A DNA stretch of 64,000 bases from Clostridia bacterium (GCA_017525875.1 JAFXSG010000031.1:1-64000); one strand, 5' to 3'. Positions 1-8,693 are shown, numbered from the stretch's first letter. Numbers and translations are program-made. The notes: generated from the sequence alone by a model not told the origin.

Positions 1-445
1 CATTGACCGTTAGTTTGAGTACCCCATAGATTTACACTACTCTCAAACTGCGATATCGCAGAAGGGCGATCCCGAACGGTTTGAGTACCCCATAGATTTA
101 CACTACTCTCAAACTCAACAAGCTTTTTTGCAATCGGCATATCCGTTTGAGTACCCCATAGATTTACACTACTCTCAAACAACGGCCAATATTTTCGCGT
201 GGTCAATTCGTTTGAGTACCCCATAGATTTACACTACTCTCAAACTGTATTATAGCCCGCCGTTATGATTTGTCAGTTTGAGTACCCCATAGATTTACAC
301 TACTCTCAAACTATCCGGCATTACCCGTCCGCCGCGATCATGTTTGAGTACCCCATAGATTTACACTACTCTCAAACTATCCTATGTGACTCGTGTTATT
401 TCGATCGGTTTGAGTACCCCATAGATTTACACACTACTCTCAAAC
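1..445 (-). CRISPR. Type II-A CRISPR array (7 repeats seen, continues left)
   Basis: Seven repeats start at 13, 79, 145, 210, 276, 342 and 408. Six are identical 36-mers; the one at 408-445 is 38 nt because of an extra AC. The six complete spacers are 30, 30, 29, 30, 30 and 30 nt, and positions 1-12 are part of a further spacer, so the array continues off the window. On the minus strand the repeat begins GTTTGAGAGTAG and ends GTACTCAAAC. That strand is taken as the crRNA strand because the tracrRNA anti-repeat at 6485-6515 is complementary to it and because the leader and csn2 lie to the right. The right-hand repeat is therefore leader-proximal. I saw no spacer match elsewhere in the window, but this was not an exhaustive search. 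Confidence 0.98.
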
Positions 446-533
446 CTCAAATTCGAGAAAACGGCACTACAAACCGCAGCGAACCATGGGGATTGTGCAT
501 ATTGATTATAGCCGATGACAGCAAAAGAAACAA
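446..533 (-). promoter_or_regulatory. CRISPR leader with pre-crRNA promoter and leader anchor
   Basis: This 88-nt stretch separates the csn2 stop codon from the first repeat. On the minus strand it carries TTGTTT (528-533), a 17-nt spacer and a perfect TATAAT (505-510), which predicts a pre-crRNA start near 498. The last seven leader bases before the repeat read ATTTGAG. This matches one of the conserved leader-anchoring motifs known for type II-A adaptation, where Cas1-Cas2 recognises the leader-repeat junction. Promoter and motif are seen directly; function is inferred from the family. Confidence 0.8.
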
Positions 534-1199
534 CTAAAACTCACACAGATCGTGATCCACTGTCCATCTGCGCTCATTCTCGAGCCTCCGTCTTGAAGTG
601 CTTTCGAGGAGCAGAAGACGAAGCTTTTTGCCAAGCACGTCTTTAAAAAAGCATTTCATGCTTTCATCATCGAACCAGCTTCGCATATTCACCGTTACGA
701 ACAATCGGTCGCGGTCTATCTGCCTGACCAGCTCCATATAGTTCAGCACTTCGCCAATTTGGTCTTCACTTTTACCTGCAGCGGAAATGCCGAGTGACTT
801 CAGTATGCCGGTGAAGCTCAGCTTGCTGCATTCGATGTCACACTGAAAGTCTTCCGCAAGTTCGCCGATATACATTTCGCATGAATTCAGCAGTTCCTGT
901 GTGCGCAGCCAGTGCTGCTCATTCCTTGAAATAGCATCGATCGCATTAGTCAGTTTGGTCTGCAGGGCTTTGCCGTTGAACTCGAAAGGCGCAAAATCCT
1001 TGATTATTTCAATGTTTTTTGCTATTGATATCGGCTTATTTGCTTCTGACAGAACCGTGCTGCCGTTGAAACCTTCCGCCTGCATACACAAATCCGTAAG
1101 CAACAACCGAAAAGCCTGTTGGTTTTCAACTACGAGCGAGGATACCCTGTCTTCATCGATCTCGATCACAGAGCCAAACAACGGTGAAACCAGCTTCAA
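534..1199 (-). CDS. csn2: CRISPR-associated protein Csn2 (type II-A adaptation)
   Basis: The 221-residue product has the usual length of the classical Csn2 family, whose members form calcium-stabilised tetrameric rings that slide onto DNA ends and work with Cas1-Cas2 (and Cas9) during spacer capture. It begins [10 protein letters not shown] and is predominantly charged and helical with no membrane segment. It is the last gene of the cas operon: its start overlaps the end of cas2 by 4 nt, and the leader and array follow its stop. Csn2 marks the locus as subtype II-A. Identification rests on position, length and general resemblance, since the family has few invariant residues. Confidence 0.93.
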   Translation of the reverse strand: MKLVSPLFGSVIEIDEDRVSSLVVENQQAFRLLLTDLCMQAEGFNGSTVLSEANKPISIAKNIEIIKDFAPFEFNGKALQTKLTNAIDAISRNEQHWLRTQELLNSCEMYIGELAEDFQCDIECSKLSFTGILKSLGISAAGKSEDQIGEVLNYMELVRQIDRDRLFVTVNMRSWFDDESMKCFFKDVLGKKLRLLLLESTSRRRLENERRWTVDHDLCEF

Positions 1200-1516
1200 A
1201 GGATCACCAGCCTTTCCGTGCTGTCTATCATCTCCGACGTGTTCTCTCCCACGAGATACTTCATACCCGCAAACTGCTTTTCAGTTACGGTCAGCACCTG
1301 AACGATCCCGGCAGGCGGACGGTTCCTGCGCAGCACCTCAATGACCGACGCTTCCACACTTTGGTTTAGTACCATACGGCAGTACACGGATTCCTGCATC
1401 ATAATAAACCCGTTGCCGATCAGCAGCTTGTGAAACTGCCGATAATCCCGCTTGTTCTCCGCCGTTTCCGTGGGCAGATCAAAAAAGACTACAATCCGCA
1501 TAAACCTATAGCTCAT
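1196..1516 (-). CDS. cas2: CRISPR-associated endoribonuclease-fold protein Cas2
   Basis: This 106-residue Cas2 has the typical ferredoxin-like opening strand, [12 protein letters not shown], whose aspartate is the conserved residue of the family. Cas2 dimers bridge two Cas1 dimers and act as the ruler and scaffold for spacer integration rather than as the catalyst. The start lies 11 nt inside the end of cas1 and the stop overlaps csn2, so the adaptation genes are translationally coupled. The length is normal and no lesion is visible. Confidence 0.97.
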   Translation of the reverse strand: MSYRFMRIVVFFDLPTETAENKRDYRQFHKLLIGNGFIMMQESVYCRMVLNQSVEASVIEVLRRNRPPAGIVQVLTVTEKQFAGMKYLVGENTSEMIDSTERLVIL

Positions 1517-2381
1517 ATTTGCAATACCTGATCAAAGAGGTGTCTCCATCGTTCAAAGCAGCGAATACGCTCCTGACATAGATCTTTATCCCGTTCAACA
1601 GCGTTTGCCGCGATCCGTCAACGACTACATCGTAATTCAGCAGCTCGATCATTCCATGCTTTTGTTCTGTGCCGAACTCCATATACTTTTCATTGACAAC
1701 GAGCCTGTCGACAAGGGGCCGAAGCGGCTCCATCAGGTCGCAGCCGAGGTTATAGGCATTGAATACGTTGTCGTGGTGTATGCCTATTTGATTAAGGTAG
1801 CCGTTTGCCGAGATCTCCCTGTTGCATACGGAAAGAATAAGGCTGTAGCCGTAGTTCAGCGCTGAATTGATCGGGCATTCAAAGCTCCGAGTGAAGCCCA
1901 TGCCGAAAAGTGCGTTGAAATAAACCTTTGCGGCATGCCCTTCCCTATTGGTGACGTCGCCAAGCTCTATCTCCTCGATGTACCGTGAAAGCAGCTCCGC
2001 CTCACGCTCTTTCCCGAGTTTCATAAGGAATGACGCCTGCCTTGCGATCTTCTCGGCAATGATATTCATCCATACGGCGCTTTTGAGTTCATCCGACCAG
2101 GCCATCTGTATTTTGATCTTTCTTGATGAATCATGGCTTCCCGCATACGGGACGAGCTCGGCGCACGGGTTCCTCTTTTCATCGCAAAAAATCACTTTGA
2201 TCTTTCTGTTTACGAGCTCGGTTATCAGGTATTCCGTCAGGGCGACTGCGGTGCTTTCGATCATCAGGACCGCTATCTCATCCAGATACAGCCTTTTCGT
2301 CGACTCTCCGCGCACTACCATACAGCCGAGTTCATAATCGAGCTTGCATCTGTTCGCTATTACGACCGTTCTCCAGCTCAT
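1506..2381 (-). CDS. cas1: CRISPR-associated integrase Cas1
   Basis: At 291 residues this is a full-length type II Cas1, the metal-dependent integrase that joins protospacers to the leader-repeat junction. The expected catalytic residues are visible: the glutamate in [16 protein letters not shown] (about residue 150), the histidine in [12 protein letters not shown] (about 205) and the acidic residue in [11 protein letters not shown] (about 220). It starts 4 nt inside the end of cas9, so the whole cas9-cas1-cas2-csn2 unit is likely one mRNA. Nothing indicates inactivation, so adaptation should be possible unless the altered leader-proximal repeat interferes. Confidence 0.98.
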   Translation of the reverse strand: MSWRTVVIANRCKLDYELGCMVVRGESTKRLYLDEIAVLMIESTAVALTEYLITELVNRKIKVIFCDEKRNPCAELVPYAGSHDSSRKIKIQMAWSDELKSAVWMNIIAEKIARQASFLMKLGKEREAELLSRYIEEIELGDVTNREGHAAKVYFNALFGMGFTRSFECPINSALNYGYSLILSVCNREISANGYLNQIGIHHDNVFNAYNLGCDLMEPLRPLVDRLVVNEKYMEFGTEQKHGMIELLNYDVVVDGSRQTLLNGIKIYVRSVFAALNDGDTSLIRYCKYEL

Positions 2382-5300
2382 ATGAGATCAAGCAGATTTG
2401 CCGTTCGCTTTTCGAACAAGCCGGCAGGAGAAACGTCGACTATCACCGCCGAACCGTACTTCTTTTTCCAATTCGAAATGGTCGAACTGAGCGTGAGAAC
2501 GCCTGATTTCTCCACGCCGCCGATCGATTTCAGGTTGCAGCCGCCGGCGCGCCCGGTCTTGAGAAGAGCGACGATCTGCAGCAGCACCTCGACCTGATCC
2601 TCGGTCGAAAGCTTTTTGAAGGTTTCCCTCCCCTTTTCAAGCACGCCGATCTGGCTGTCCAACAATTTATTGAAAAGAGTTTTTTCGATCTTTTCCCGAT
2701 ATTTATCGTAAAGTTCGATGTTCTGTTTTGAAGAGATCTCGTCAAACTCTTCGTCAACGGTCAGCTTCGGTGTTTTCTTTCTCCGTTCACTGAACTTTTC
2801 CAGTTTTTTTACATAGACTTCATGCAAATAATCAATGCGTATCGGCGTTTGAAGCACGATCCCCAACTGACGGCCGCCTCCTGATTTTCCTGTCAGGCAT
2901 ACTCTGCAGCCATCAAGTTCCAATACCGTGTTGATCTTAATGATCCTCATGCCGAGAGGGAAGCTGATATCGGAAACCGGTTTGTTGATTATGGACGATA
3001 TCGTTTTGCCGCTGTATTCACGGGCAAACGCTTCGTCAGAGAGGAACCTGTCCTTATACATAAGCTCCACGGGCATGATCATCAGGTCCTTCTTCTTGCC
3101 GGTGCTGAACCCGACAAACATGAAGAACGACGCTGTCGTCTTGTTGTAGCCGCCGTACTTCTCAGTATCCAGCCCGACCTTCCTCGGGACGAGGCCCGGC
3201 CTTGCGCGCAGGGGCATCTGATCGAACAGCCCGCCCTTGCGGCAGAAGGCATATCTTGTGAAATGAATACAATTTTTAAGCATCGTTTTTCTTACAGCCG
3301 CTATGGATTCCCCGCCGTTCCAAACCGTTCTCTGCCCTATCCTGACGGGCTTTTCAAAGAGCTTTTTCGGCTGAGCGTTATAGTGTTCGCTGACCTTGAA
3401 CCATTCTTTATTAAACCGCTCATGATAAACATTGCCCACAACGATGTTCAGGAAAGCGTCCTTTGCGTGATGTAGGTCATTCACGCTCCTCGTTTTGAGC
3501 ATATCGAAGTCATGACGAAAATCGGATACAATGCCGGCTTTAATATAAACGATCTCGGTCTCGGGGTACATTTCCTTCAGGATCGCCGCAACGGCTTTGG
3601 TGGACTGCCGGGTCTCGACGAGCTGACGATTGATGAAATTCGTTTTTTCCTCGTCGGTGAATCCCTTTGTGCGGGTCAGGCGATGATACTTTTCATCCGT
3701 GATCAATTTCGCCCGGTGAAGCATATCCCAGTGAGCGCGAACAGCGGGATCGCATCTGAACTTTTCCGGCACGGGATAACTGTCTCCCTTATCCGCATTC
3801 GTCGATGAGAGCACGAGCACCTTGTTATTCAGGATGCTGTCGTCCTTAACAAAGCACTGCGGATAGATATGGTCCACGTTGTAAGTGCCGTCCTTCAGCT
3901 TTGTGATATCGATCTTTTTACCCGTGTACATACAGCGGCCGAGCTGCAGATAATACAGGAACAGGCTTTCGCTGCGCAGCTTTTGATCGGCATCGGCGCC
4001 CATGGCGTCAAGGCTGCGCGAAAGCTCGCCGACGTCCTCCTCAACGGATGCATAAAGCTTTTTAAGCTGTTCACAGCGGGATTCAGTGCGCTTATTCTTC
4101 TGATCCTCGCTTGCGCCGCGTGCCATCTCAACGAAGATCTTCTCCGGTGCATGTCCGCATGCTTTGGCGACTTCCTTTACGATCTCGACCGTTCTGATGA
4201 TCGGACGTTTTACGGCATTGGAAACATACATTTCGTCAAGCCTGTTCGTTAGGTTCTTCACTTTTCCAAAATACGCCTTCTGCAGCGCTTCGATATCCTC
4301 AGCGAAAGAGTACCTGTCCGATAGGATCTGCATCAGGTTGTCGTTGGTCTCCCAAAGATAATGGAGTACCGTGTGCAGTTCGCCTGTTCCGTCTTCCCTG
4401 CGAACACCTTCGATGCCGTTCAGCAATTTCCCGGAAAGCCTTCCGAAATCAATGTACTTAAGGGCTGCGACGTACTTTCTGTCCGCCTCGGAAAGAGCCG
4501 GGAATTCCGTATTTATCCACTTAGTGAAGCGGCGGGTATCCTCGGTATACGTGCGCCGCTCAATAATCCGCTCGACGTCATTCTCGGAAAGGATTCCCGT
4601 TGTAAGCAGCCTTGCAAAATCATGATAGGATTTCAGCGAGGATTTGATCGCGATATCAATGCCCTCCAGCGTATCGCCCTTGTGCATCACGCCGTCCGAG
4701 AGAAGCAGCTCCTCGATTGCTTTGCGGGAGACTCTTTTCTTTTTCATAAAGAGCTCGCTGAAGATCCGCTGCTTGCAGCCCACTGTGATCGGTTCGCCGT
4801 TAACACGGATGTTGTTTATTTCGTTCAAGACCGTGTATTTTGAATAGAGAAGCGACTGCTTCGGCAGAACGAATTCATTCGGCAGATAGGAGCACTTGTT
4901 GACCATGCGGTTGAGGAACTCCTGCTCGGATCTGTCCAGATCGACCTTTTCTTCGAAGTTCCAGGGCAGGATCTTGCCCTCTGCTTTACGAACGATCCAT
5001 GTGTGCGAATCCTTCATACCGGTACCGTTCAGCGGACCGACAAAGTACGGCACTCTGAAAGTGAAGACCGACAGCAGCTTGTCCTTCGGCGTAATGCCGT
5101 CTGCGTCTTTTCCGCAGAGGAAAGGAAGATACGTTTCCGCATTATCGAGGATACGTTTGAGTTCATACCAATACAGCTGATATGGGATTATCCTGTTATC
5201 CGGATCAACCTGCTTGGGAAGGAACGTGCGCGTTTCGAGCCGCTGCCTCATATCAGCGAGGAATTCGCCGTCTGCGCCTTCGCATTCTATATCCTTAACA

Positions 5301-6439
5301 AGCTTCCTCAGGTAATCGGAAAAATCATCTTTGCTGGCTTTGGAGACCTTGTCGATATCTCCGATTATCTTTGACGATTTAAGATTCTTAACGTATGCCG
5401 TATAATTTTTCAGATCGCTTTTATAGGTCCTGAATACTTCGTTGTATCTGTCCGGCAGGTACTTTCGCACAAAAGCTTTCAATCCGGCAAGATCCTTTTT
5501 ATGCTGCTCATAGACTGCTACCTTTCCTTCCGAGATCGTATCCTTGCCCTTTCTCGCATCAACAAGGATCGCCCAATCGAACATTGCTTTCAGGCGAACG
5601 ATCAGTTCCGCATCCTCGTCCAGTTCGGCAAGGACCTCCGCTGCGAGAACATCGTCATCTGTGTCGAGTGAAAAGGACTTGATCTCGCTGTAGCTCTCGT
5701 TTTTGAAGAGATCTTCCGCTTTGACCTTACCGCCGCAGAGGAGCCTCAGCATGGCTGCTTTGCTGTACGGGAATCCATCGTCTGCCTTGGGCTTTTTGCC
5801 TCCAAAGAGGAGCTCATAGAAGTCTTTTTCCTTAGACGTAACGCCTTTCTTACTGCGCAAAACAGACGCAAACGCATCGGCGCTGCAATCCCATGGCTTT
5901 TCATCAAAAAGGCTGAGGAATGAATTATAAATGCTGTCAAAAGAGAACAGCCCCTCGATGTTGTCGGTACCGACTTCACTCAGGAAATGACCGCGATGTG
6001 CTATGAGCCATGAACACGCCCAATAAACCAGCCTAGCGTCATGAGGCTTGGTTGAATTCATGAGCTCGACGATAAGATGATGGATCGTCGGATATTTCTT
6101 TTCGTATCCTGTGTCTTCAAGCGCCGTTTCCTTGCAGGATGCGTCCTCGCGCCAAAGAGCACTTTCTCTGCGTTTGATAAAGAAATTCGGATCCGTCTTC
6201 AGGATCTCAGCAGCAAATATCTCATCAGTGAGGAGCTGCCTCTGCTGTCTTCTGTCCAGCCTGCGGCGCGCAGTTCGGTATCCTCTTCTTTCTTCGCATT
6301 GTTTTGCGGCCTCGAATACGGCAACGCCCCACATAGGTTCGCCTTTGAATTTCAGAAGCTTATAATTCTCATCTGTAACCGCATAACCTACGGAATCCGT
6401 TCCGGCGTCGATCCCGATGTAGTATTTTTCGGTTTCCAT
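2378..6439 (-). CDS. cas9: Type II-A CRISPR effector nuclease Cas9
   Basis: The 1353-residue RNA-guided DNA endonuclease is close in size to the streptococcal II-A enzymes. RuvC-I is YYIGIDAGTDSVGYAV with Asp11 as catalytic residue. The arginine-rich bridge helix follows (RRGYRTARRRLDRRQQR, about residues 52-68). RuvC-II is IFVEMARGASEDQ (about 765-780). The HNH nuclease has VDHIYPQCFVKDDS with the catalytic His near 857 and the downstream asparagine in NNKVLVLSS. RuvC-III is HHAKDAFLNIVVGN with Asp near 994. All nuclease residues are present, so double-strand cleavage is expected. The ATG is preceded by GGAGG at a good distance. The -35 box of the tracrRNA promoter sits on the opposite strand between that Shine-Dalgarno and the ATG. 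The PAM cannot be deduced from sequence alone. Confidence 0.98.
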   Translation of the reverse strand: METEKYYIGIDAGTDSVGYAVTDENYKLLKFKGEPMWGVAVFEAAKQCEERRGYRTARRRLDRRQQRQLLTDEIFAAEILKTDPNFFIKRRESALWREDASCKETALEDTGYEKKYPTIHHLIVELMNSTKPHDARLVYWACSWLIAHRGHFLSEVGTDNIEGLFSFDSIYNSFLSLFDEKPWDCSADAFASVLRSKKGVTSKEKDFYELLFGGKKPKADDGFPYSKAAMLRLLCGGKVKAEDLFKNESYSEIKSFSLDTDDDVLAAEVLAELDEDAELIVRLKAMFDWAILVDARKGKDTISEGKVAVYEQHKKDLAGLKAFVRKYLPDRYNEVFRTYKSDLKNYTAYVKNLKSSKIIGDIDKVSKASKDDFSDYLRKLVKDIECEGADGEFLADMRQRLETRTFLPKQVDPDNRIIPYQLYWYELKRILDNAETYLPFLCGKDADGITPKDKLLSVFTFRVPYFVGPLNGTGMKDSHTWIVRKAEGKILPWNFEEKVDLDRSEQEFLNRMVNKCSYLPNEFVLPKQSLLYSKYTVLNEINNIRVNGEPITVGCKQRIFSELFMKKKRVSRKAIEELLLSDGVMHKGDTLEGIDIAIKSSLKSYHDFARLLTTGILSENDVERIIERRTYTEDTRRFTKWINTEFPALSEADRKYVAALKYIDFGRLSGKLLNGIEGVRREDGTGELHTVLHYLWETNDNLMQILSDRYSFAEDIEALQKAYFGKVKNLTNRLDEMYVSNAVKRPIIRTVEIVKEVAKACGHAPEKIFVEMARGASEDQKNKRTESRCEQLKKLYASVEEDVGELSRSLDAMGADADQKLRSESLFLYYLQLGRCMYTGKKIDITKLKDGTYNVDHIYPQCFVKDDSILNNKVLVLSSTNADKGDSYPVPEKFRCDPAVRAHWDMLHRAKLITDEKYHRLTRTKGFTDEEKTNFINRQLVETRQSTKAVAAILKEMYPETEIVYIKAGIVSDFRHDFDMLKTRSVNDLHHAKDAFLNIVVGNVYHERFNKEWFKVSEHYNAQPKKLFEKPVRIGQRTVWNGGESIAAVRKTMLKNCIHFTRYAFCRKGGLFDQMPLRARPGLVPRKVGLDTEKYGGYNKTTASFFMFVGFSTGKKKDLMIMPVELMYKDRFLSDEAFAREYSGKTISSIINKPVSDISFPLGMRIIKINTVLELDGCRVCLTGKSGGGRQLGIVLQTPIRIDYLHEVYVKKLEKFSERRKKTPKLTVDEEFDEISSKQNIELYDKYREKIEKTLFNKLLDSQIGVLEKGRETFKKLSTEDQVEVLLQIVALLKTGRAGGCNLKSIGGVEKSGVLTLSSTISNWKKKYGSAVIVDVSPAGLFEKRTANLLDLI

Positions 6440-6440
6440 A

Positions 6441-6469
6441 TTGACATCCTCCGCAATGTGTGTTATATT
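6441..6469 (+). promoter_or_regulatory. tracrRNA promoter
   Basis: On the plus strand TTGACA (6441-6446), 17 nt, TATATT (6464-6469) form a near-consensus vegetative promoter that predicts a start near 6476, just before the anti-repeat. The -35 box abuts the cas9 start codon (6437-6439) and overlaps its ribosome binding region on the other strand. Confidence 0.85.
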
Positions 6470-6475
6470 CTCAAT

Positions 6476-6593
6476 GTAGTCTATTACCCCATAGACTTAC
6501 ACTACGAGTTCAAATAAAGATTTATCCAAATCGTCGGCTCTGCCGACCGCACAGTGTGTGCACAAGGCGACAACCATCAGGCTGTCGTTTTTA
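6476..6593 (+). ncRNA. tracrRNA
   Basis: The anti-repeat spans 6485-6515. TACCCCATAGA and TTACACTAC pair with the upper part of the crRNA repeat around one mismatch, then a GAGT bulge, then TCAAAT pairs with the GTTTGA that opens the repeat. Downstream are a GTCGGC/GCCGAC hairpin (6533-6547), a GCACA/TGTGC hairpin (6549-6561), and a terminator hairpin CGACAACC/GGCTGTCG with loop ATCA (6568-6587) followed by a T run. This anti-repeat, bulge, stem-loops and terminator order is the standard II-A tracrRNA plan. Expected length is about 115-120 nt. It is transcribed away from cas9. Confidence 0.93.
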
Positions 6594-6621
6594 TTATACT
6601 TTATTCTTTCTCGTTTTGCAA
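6593..6621 (-). promoter_or_regulatory. Likely cas9 operon promoter, downstream of tracrRNA
   Basis: On the minus strand TTGCAA (6616-6621), 17 nt and a perfect TATAAT (6593-6598) predict a start near 6586. Only about 36 nt separate the cas9 ATG from the tracrRNA start, leaving no good promoter between them, so this is the best candidate for the cas operon. The resulting 147-nt mRNA leader would be complementary to nearly the whole tracrRNA. The -10 box overlaps the T run of the tracrRNA terminator. Confidence 0.65.
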
Positions 6622-6758
6622 CGGGAAATTTAAATTAAGAGTCGTAATTTTATCGCTCTTTGTTCTTTTCGTTTTTGGAGGAAAGCGCAGCAGATGCAGG
6701 TTTTCCTATCCGGGGCACATTGACTCGGGTCGGCGGTCCCGAAGTATGATGCGATAAC

Positions 6759-6791
6759 AAAGCACAGTCGCTTCAACGGCAGCTGTGCTTT
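6759..6791. terminator. Hairpin between tracrRNA region and AlbA_2-type gene
   Basis: AAAGCACAG and CTGTGCTTT form a perfect 9-bp stem around a 15-nt loop. It lies between the end of the minus-strand regulator gene (6867) and the cas promoter, and probably ends that gene's transcript, although the T run is short. The rest of 6622-6866 holds no recognisable gene; one open frame there (6554-6757, plus) has no ribosome binding site. Confidence 0.5.
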
Positions 6792-6866
6792 ATGATTAAT
6801 GTTGGATCATTTTGACGCCGAGGCTCGGTTCATCCCCCATGGATCACAGATTGCATATGATCCTGC

Positions 6867-8303
6867 TCATTCTACCGAATAATACTTCTGGAACTTGCTC
6901 CTTGGCTTTTCCGGTATTGTGAGTGCGATCCTGCCTTTTACGATCATAGGTTTGATCAGCTTTTCCATAGCGTAAGCAATGCTCATCCTTCCCTTAAACA
7001 GCTCCTCCAATTCCGCCCTGCTTCTCGGGATCATGCAAAAGCGGAACACTTCGATCTCATCCGCATCGAGGTCCTGCGCGGCAGCCGCTTTGTTGTAGAG
7101 CGTTACCTTGAATACTCCTCTGTCACTTTCAAACTTCGGAGCCTGCAGACCGTGTTCTTCCATCGCATTCAGTATGGTAGGTATTCCGCTGTAACGGTTC
7201 TCGGTCTCTCCAAGTATCTCCATAGCGTTGGCGATCGACGGATTTCTGGTATCTGCCGAAACTTTACCCAGCCTGTCAAGCGTCATTCTTCCATACAGGC
7301 CGCCCGGATTCTCTATCTCGAAGCGGTCGCTGAACATTCGGATGGTAACCGGCGTTGAGTCCGTATGAATGCTGTAATCTCTGTGTATCAGGGCATTGAG
7401 TATCAGCTCTCTCAATGCGATAACGGGATATTCCGTTCGATCGACTCGTTTACCGGTGTTCGGATCTATTATCGTCGCCGTCTTCATATTCTTTCTGACG
7501 AACTGCAGCGATCCGTCTAATATCTGTACGAGCGTTCCGTCGATCCTTTTGTTGTCTATAAACCGCTCTCCCACGCTTCCGGTACTGCTGATCTCTGTTC
7601 CGGGAACGGATACCGCGGTCACGCAAAGCTGTGGGAAGAATGCCTGCGGATAGTTCGAAAAAAGCAGCAGCCCCGCTGCGGTCGGCTTGCCATTATCCAT
7701 AAAGCCCTGAAGCCTGCATATCTCCTCTTCCGGCAAGTCGGCAAGATTGGGCTTTTTGTTTTTCAGGATCCCAAGGTACAGACTGAACGCTGCGGTTTTC
7801 AGATCCCTTTCGGTCGCTCTGTCCGACGTTCTCAATTCATCCTGGATCTTTTTTTTGAACGCTTCATAACTGTAGACCTCGTATTCGGTCATAAGCCTGT
7901 CGGCATCGCCGGATCTGATATAAGAGCCTTTCAGCCTGCCGACGCCGCTGTAGAAGCAGGGCTTATCATTGTTGTCGAGCTCCTGGATCTCCGCGGAAAC
8001 GACGGTTTCCCCGTCGATTTGAGCGACGGTGAACAGCGGTCTTATGACGGGCGACATTTCCTGACACTGAGAATCCACTTTTTTGATCAGATCGGAGGCG
8101 TCGTAAACACCGCAAACGTTGAAACCGTCGTTCTCATCAACGCCGAAAACGATAGTACCTCCGCCCGATTGGTTGGAAAAAGCCGAAAGCGTTTCCCGCA
8201 CTTTTGGGCAGCCGTTCTTTGCCGATTTTGTCTCCACAGTGCTGCTTTCCGACTGCACAGTCTGAATGCTTCTGATCATCTTTTCGAGTTCGGTTTCGAG
8301 CAT
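6867..8303 (-). CDS. AlbA_2-domain/ATPase-type putative transcriptional regulator
   Basis: The 478-residue protein has the three-part architecture of the family often labelled RecG-like regulators or divergent AAA-4/AlbA_2 proteins. The AlbA_2 (Schlafen-related) nucleic-acid binding domain is at about residues 15-140, with ETKSAKNGCPKVRETLSAF and the glycine-rich NQSGGGTIVFGVDE. A GHKL-type ATPase-like domain is at about 270-390, with LILNALIHRDYS and ENPGGLYG. The C-terminal winged-helix-like part includes SRAELEELFKGRMS. It is likely a DNA-binding regulator, and some relatives are linked to defence or mobile elements. AAGGAG precedes the ATG. Its promoter and four upstream TTTATTAGA boxes suggest autoregulation. 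No cognate operon is beside it. Confidence 0.85.
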   Translation of the reverse strand: MLETELEKMIRSIQTVQSESSTVETKSAKNGCPKVRETLSAFSNQSGGGTIVFGVDENDGFNVCGVYDASDLIKKVDSQCQEMSPVIRPLFTVAQIDGETVVSAEIQELDNNDKPCFYSGVGRLKGSYIRSGDADRLMTEYEVYSYEAFKKKIQDELRTSDRATERDLKTAAFSLYLGILKNKKPNLADLPEEEICRLQGFMDNGKPTAAGLLLFSNYPQAFFPQLCVTAVSVPGTEISSTGSVGERFIDNKRIDGTLVQILDGSLQFVRKNMKTATIIDPNTGKRVDRTEYPVIALRELILNALIHRDYSIHTDSTPVTIRMFSDRFEIENPGGLYGRMTLDRLGKVSADTRNPSIANAMEILGETENRYSGIPTILNAMEEHGLQAPKFESDRGVFKVTLYNKAAAAQDLDADEIEVFRFCMIPRSRAELEELFKGRMSIAYAMEKLIKPMIVKGRIALTIPEKPRSKFQKYYSVE

Positions 8304-8323
8304 ATCATCATCTCCTTAAAGCT

Positions 8324-8352
8324 ATTCTAAGTTTTTTATGCGAATTTGTCAA
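8324..8352 (-). promoter_or_regulatory. Promoter of the AlbA_2-type regulator
   Basis: Minus strand: TTGACA (8347-8352), 17-nt spacer, TAGAAT (8324-8329). This is a near-consensus promoter 21 nt upstream of the start codon, directly preceded by the phased boxes at 8361-8430. Confidence 0.85.
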
Positions 8353-8360
8353 GAGGTATT

Positions 8361-8430
8361 TCTAATAAAATATCATTTATGTCTAATAAATTTAGCTTCT
8401 GTCTAATACAATACGATTAATTCTAATAAA
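8361..8430 (-). repeat. Four phased TTTATTAGA direct repeats upstream of the promoter
   Basis: On the minus strand TTTATTAGA occurs at 8422-8430, 8382-8390 and 8361-8369, with a one-base variant (TGTATTAGA) at 8402-8410. The spacings are 20, 20 and 21 bp, about two helical turns, so the boxes would lie on one face of the DNA. The set ends 8 bp upstream of the -35 box. This looks like an operator or activator array, plausibly bound by the downstream regulator itself. The repeats and spacing are seen; binding is inferred. Confidence 0.7.
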
Positions 8431-8693
8431 ATGCCATATTACTAGACAGGTTTCGCAATATTTCCCGTTTTTATGCATTCGATGCCAAAGCTTAAGAACT
8501 GCGTCCATATCCTTTGATCCACTCACCCTTTTCTTCTTTATCTGCATATATTTCAAGTACCGTTTTGCATAAAACCGCATATTTCTGTCAAGGCTGTCTG
8601 CCCCGACCGCAAGCAAGCGTCGATTTTGGAAAAGTTATTTTTGCCTAAAACCGTTGTTTTTGCAAAGAGTCACTTTATTATCTCTCTTAAGGC

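Noticed and set aside
265..537. Open frame through the CRISPR repeats encoding a repeated FEYPIDLHYSQT peptide
   Set aside because: It only reflects translation of the repeats and has no ribosome binding site.
8392..8616. 74-codon minus-strand frame
   Set aside because: TTG start without Shine-Dalgarno, no protein-like pattern, and it runs into the TTTATTAGA boxes.
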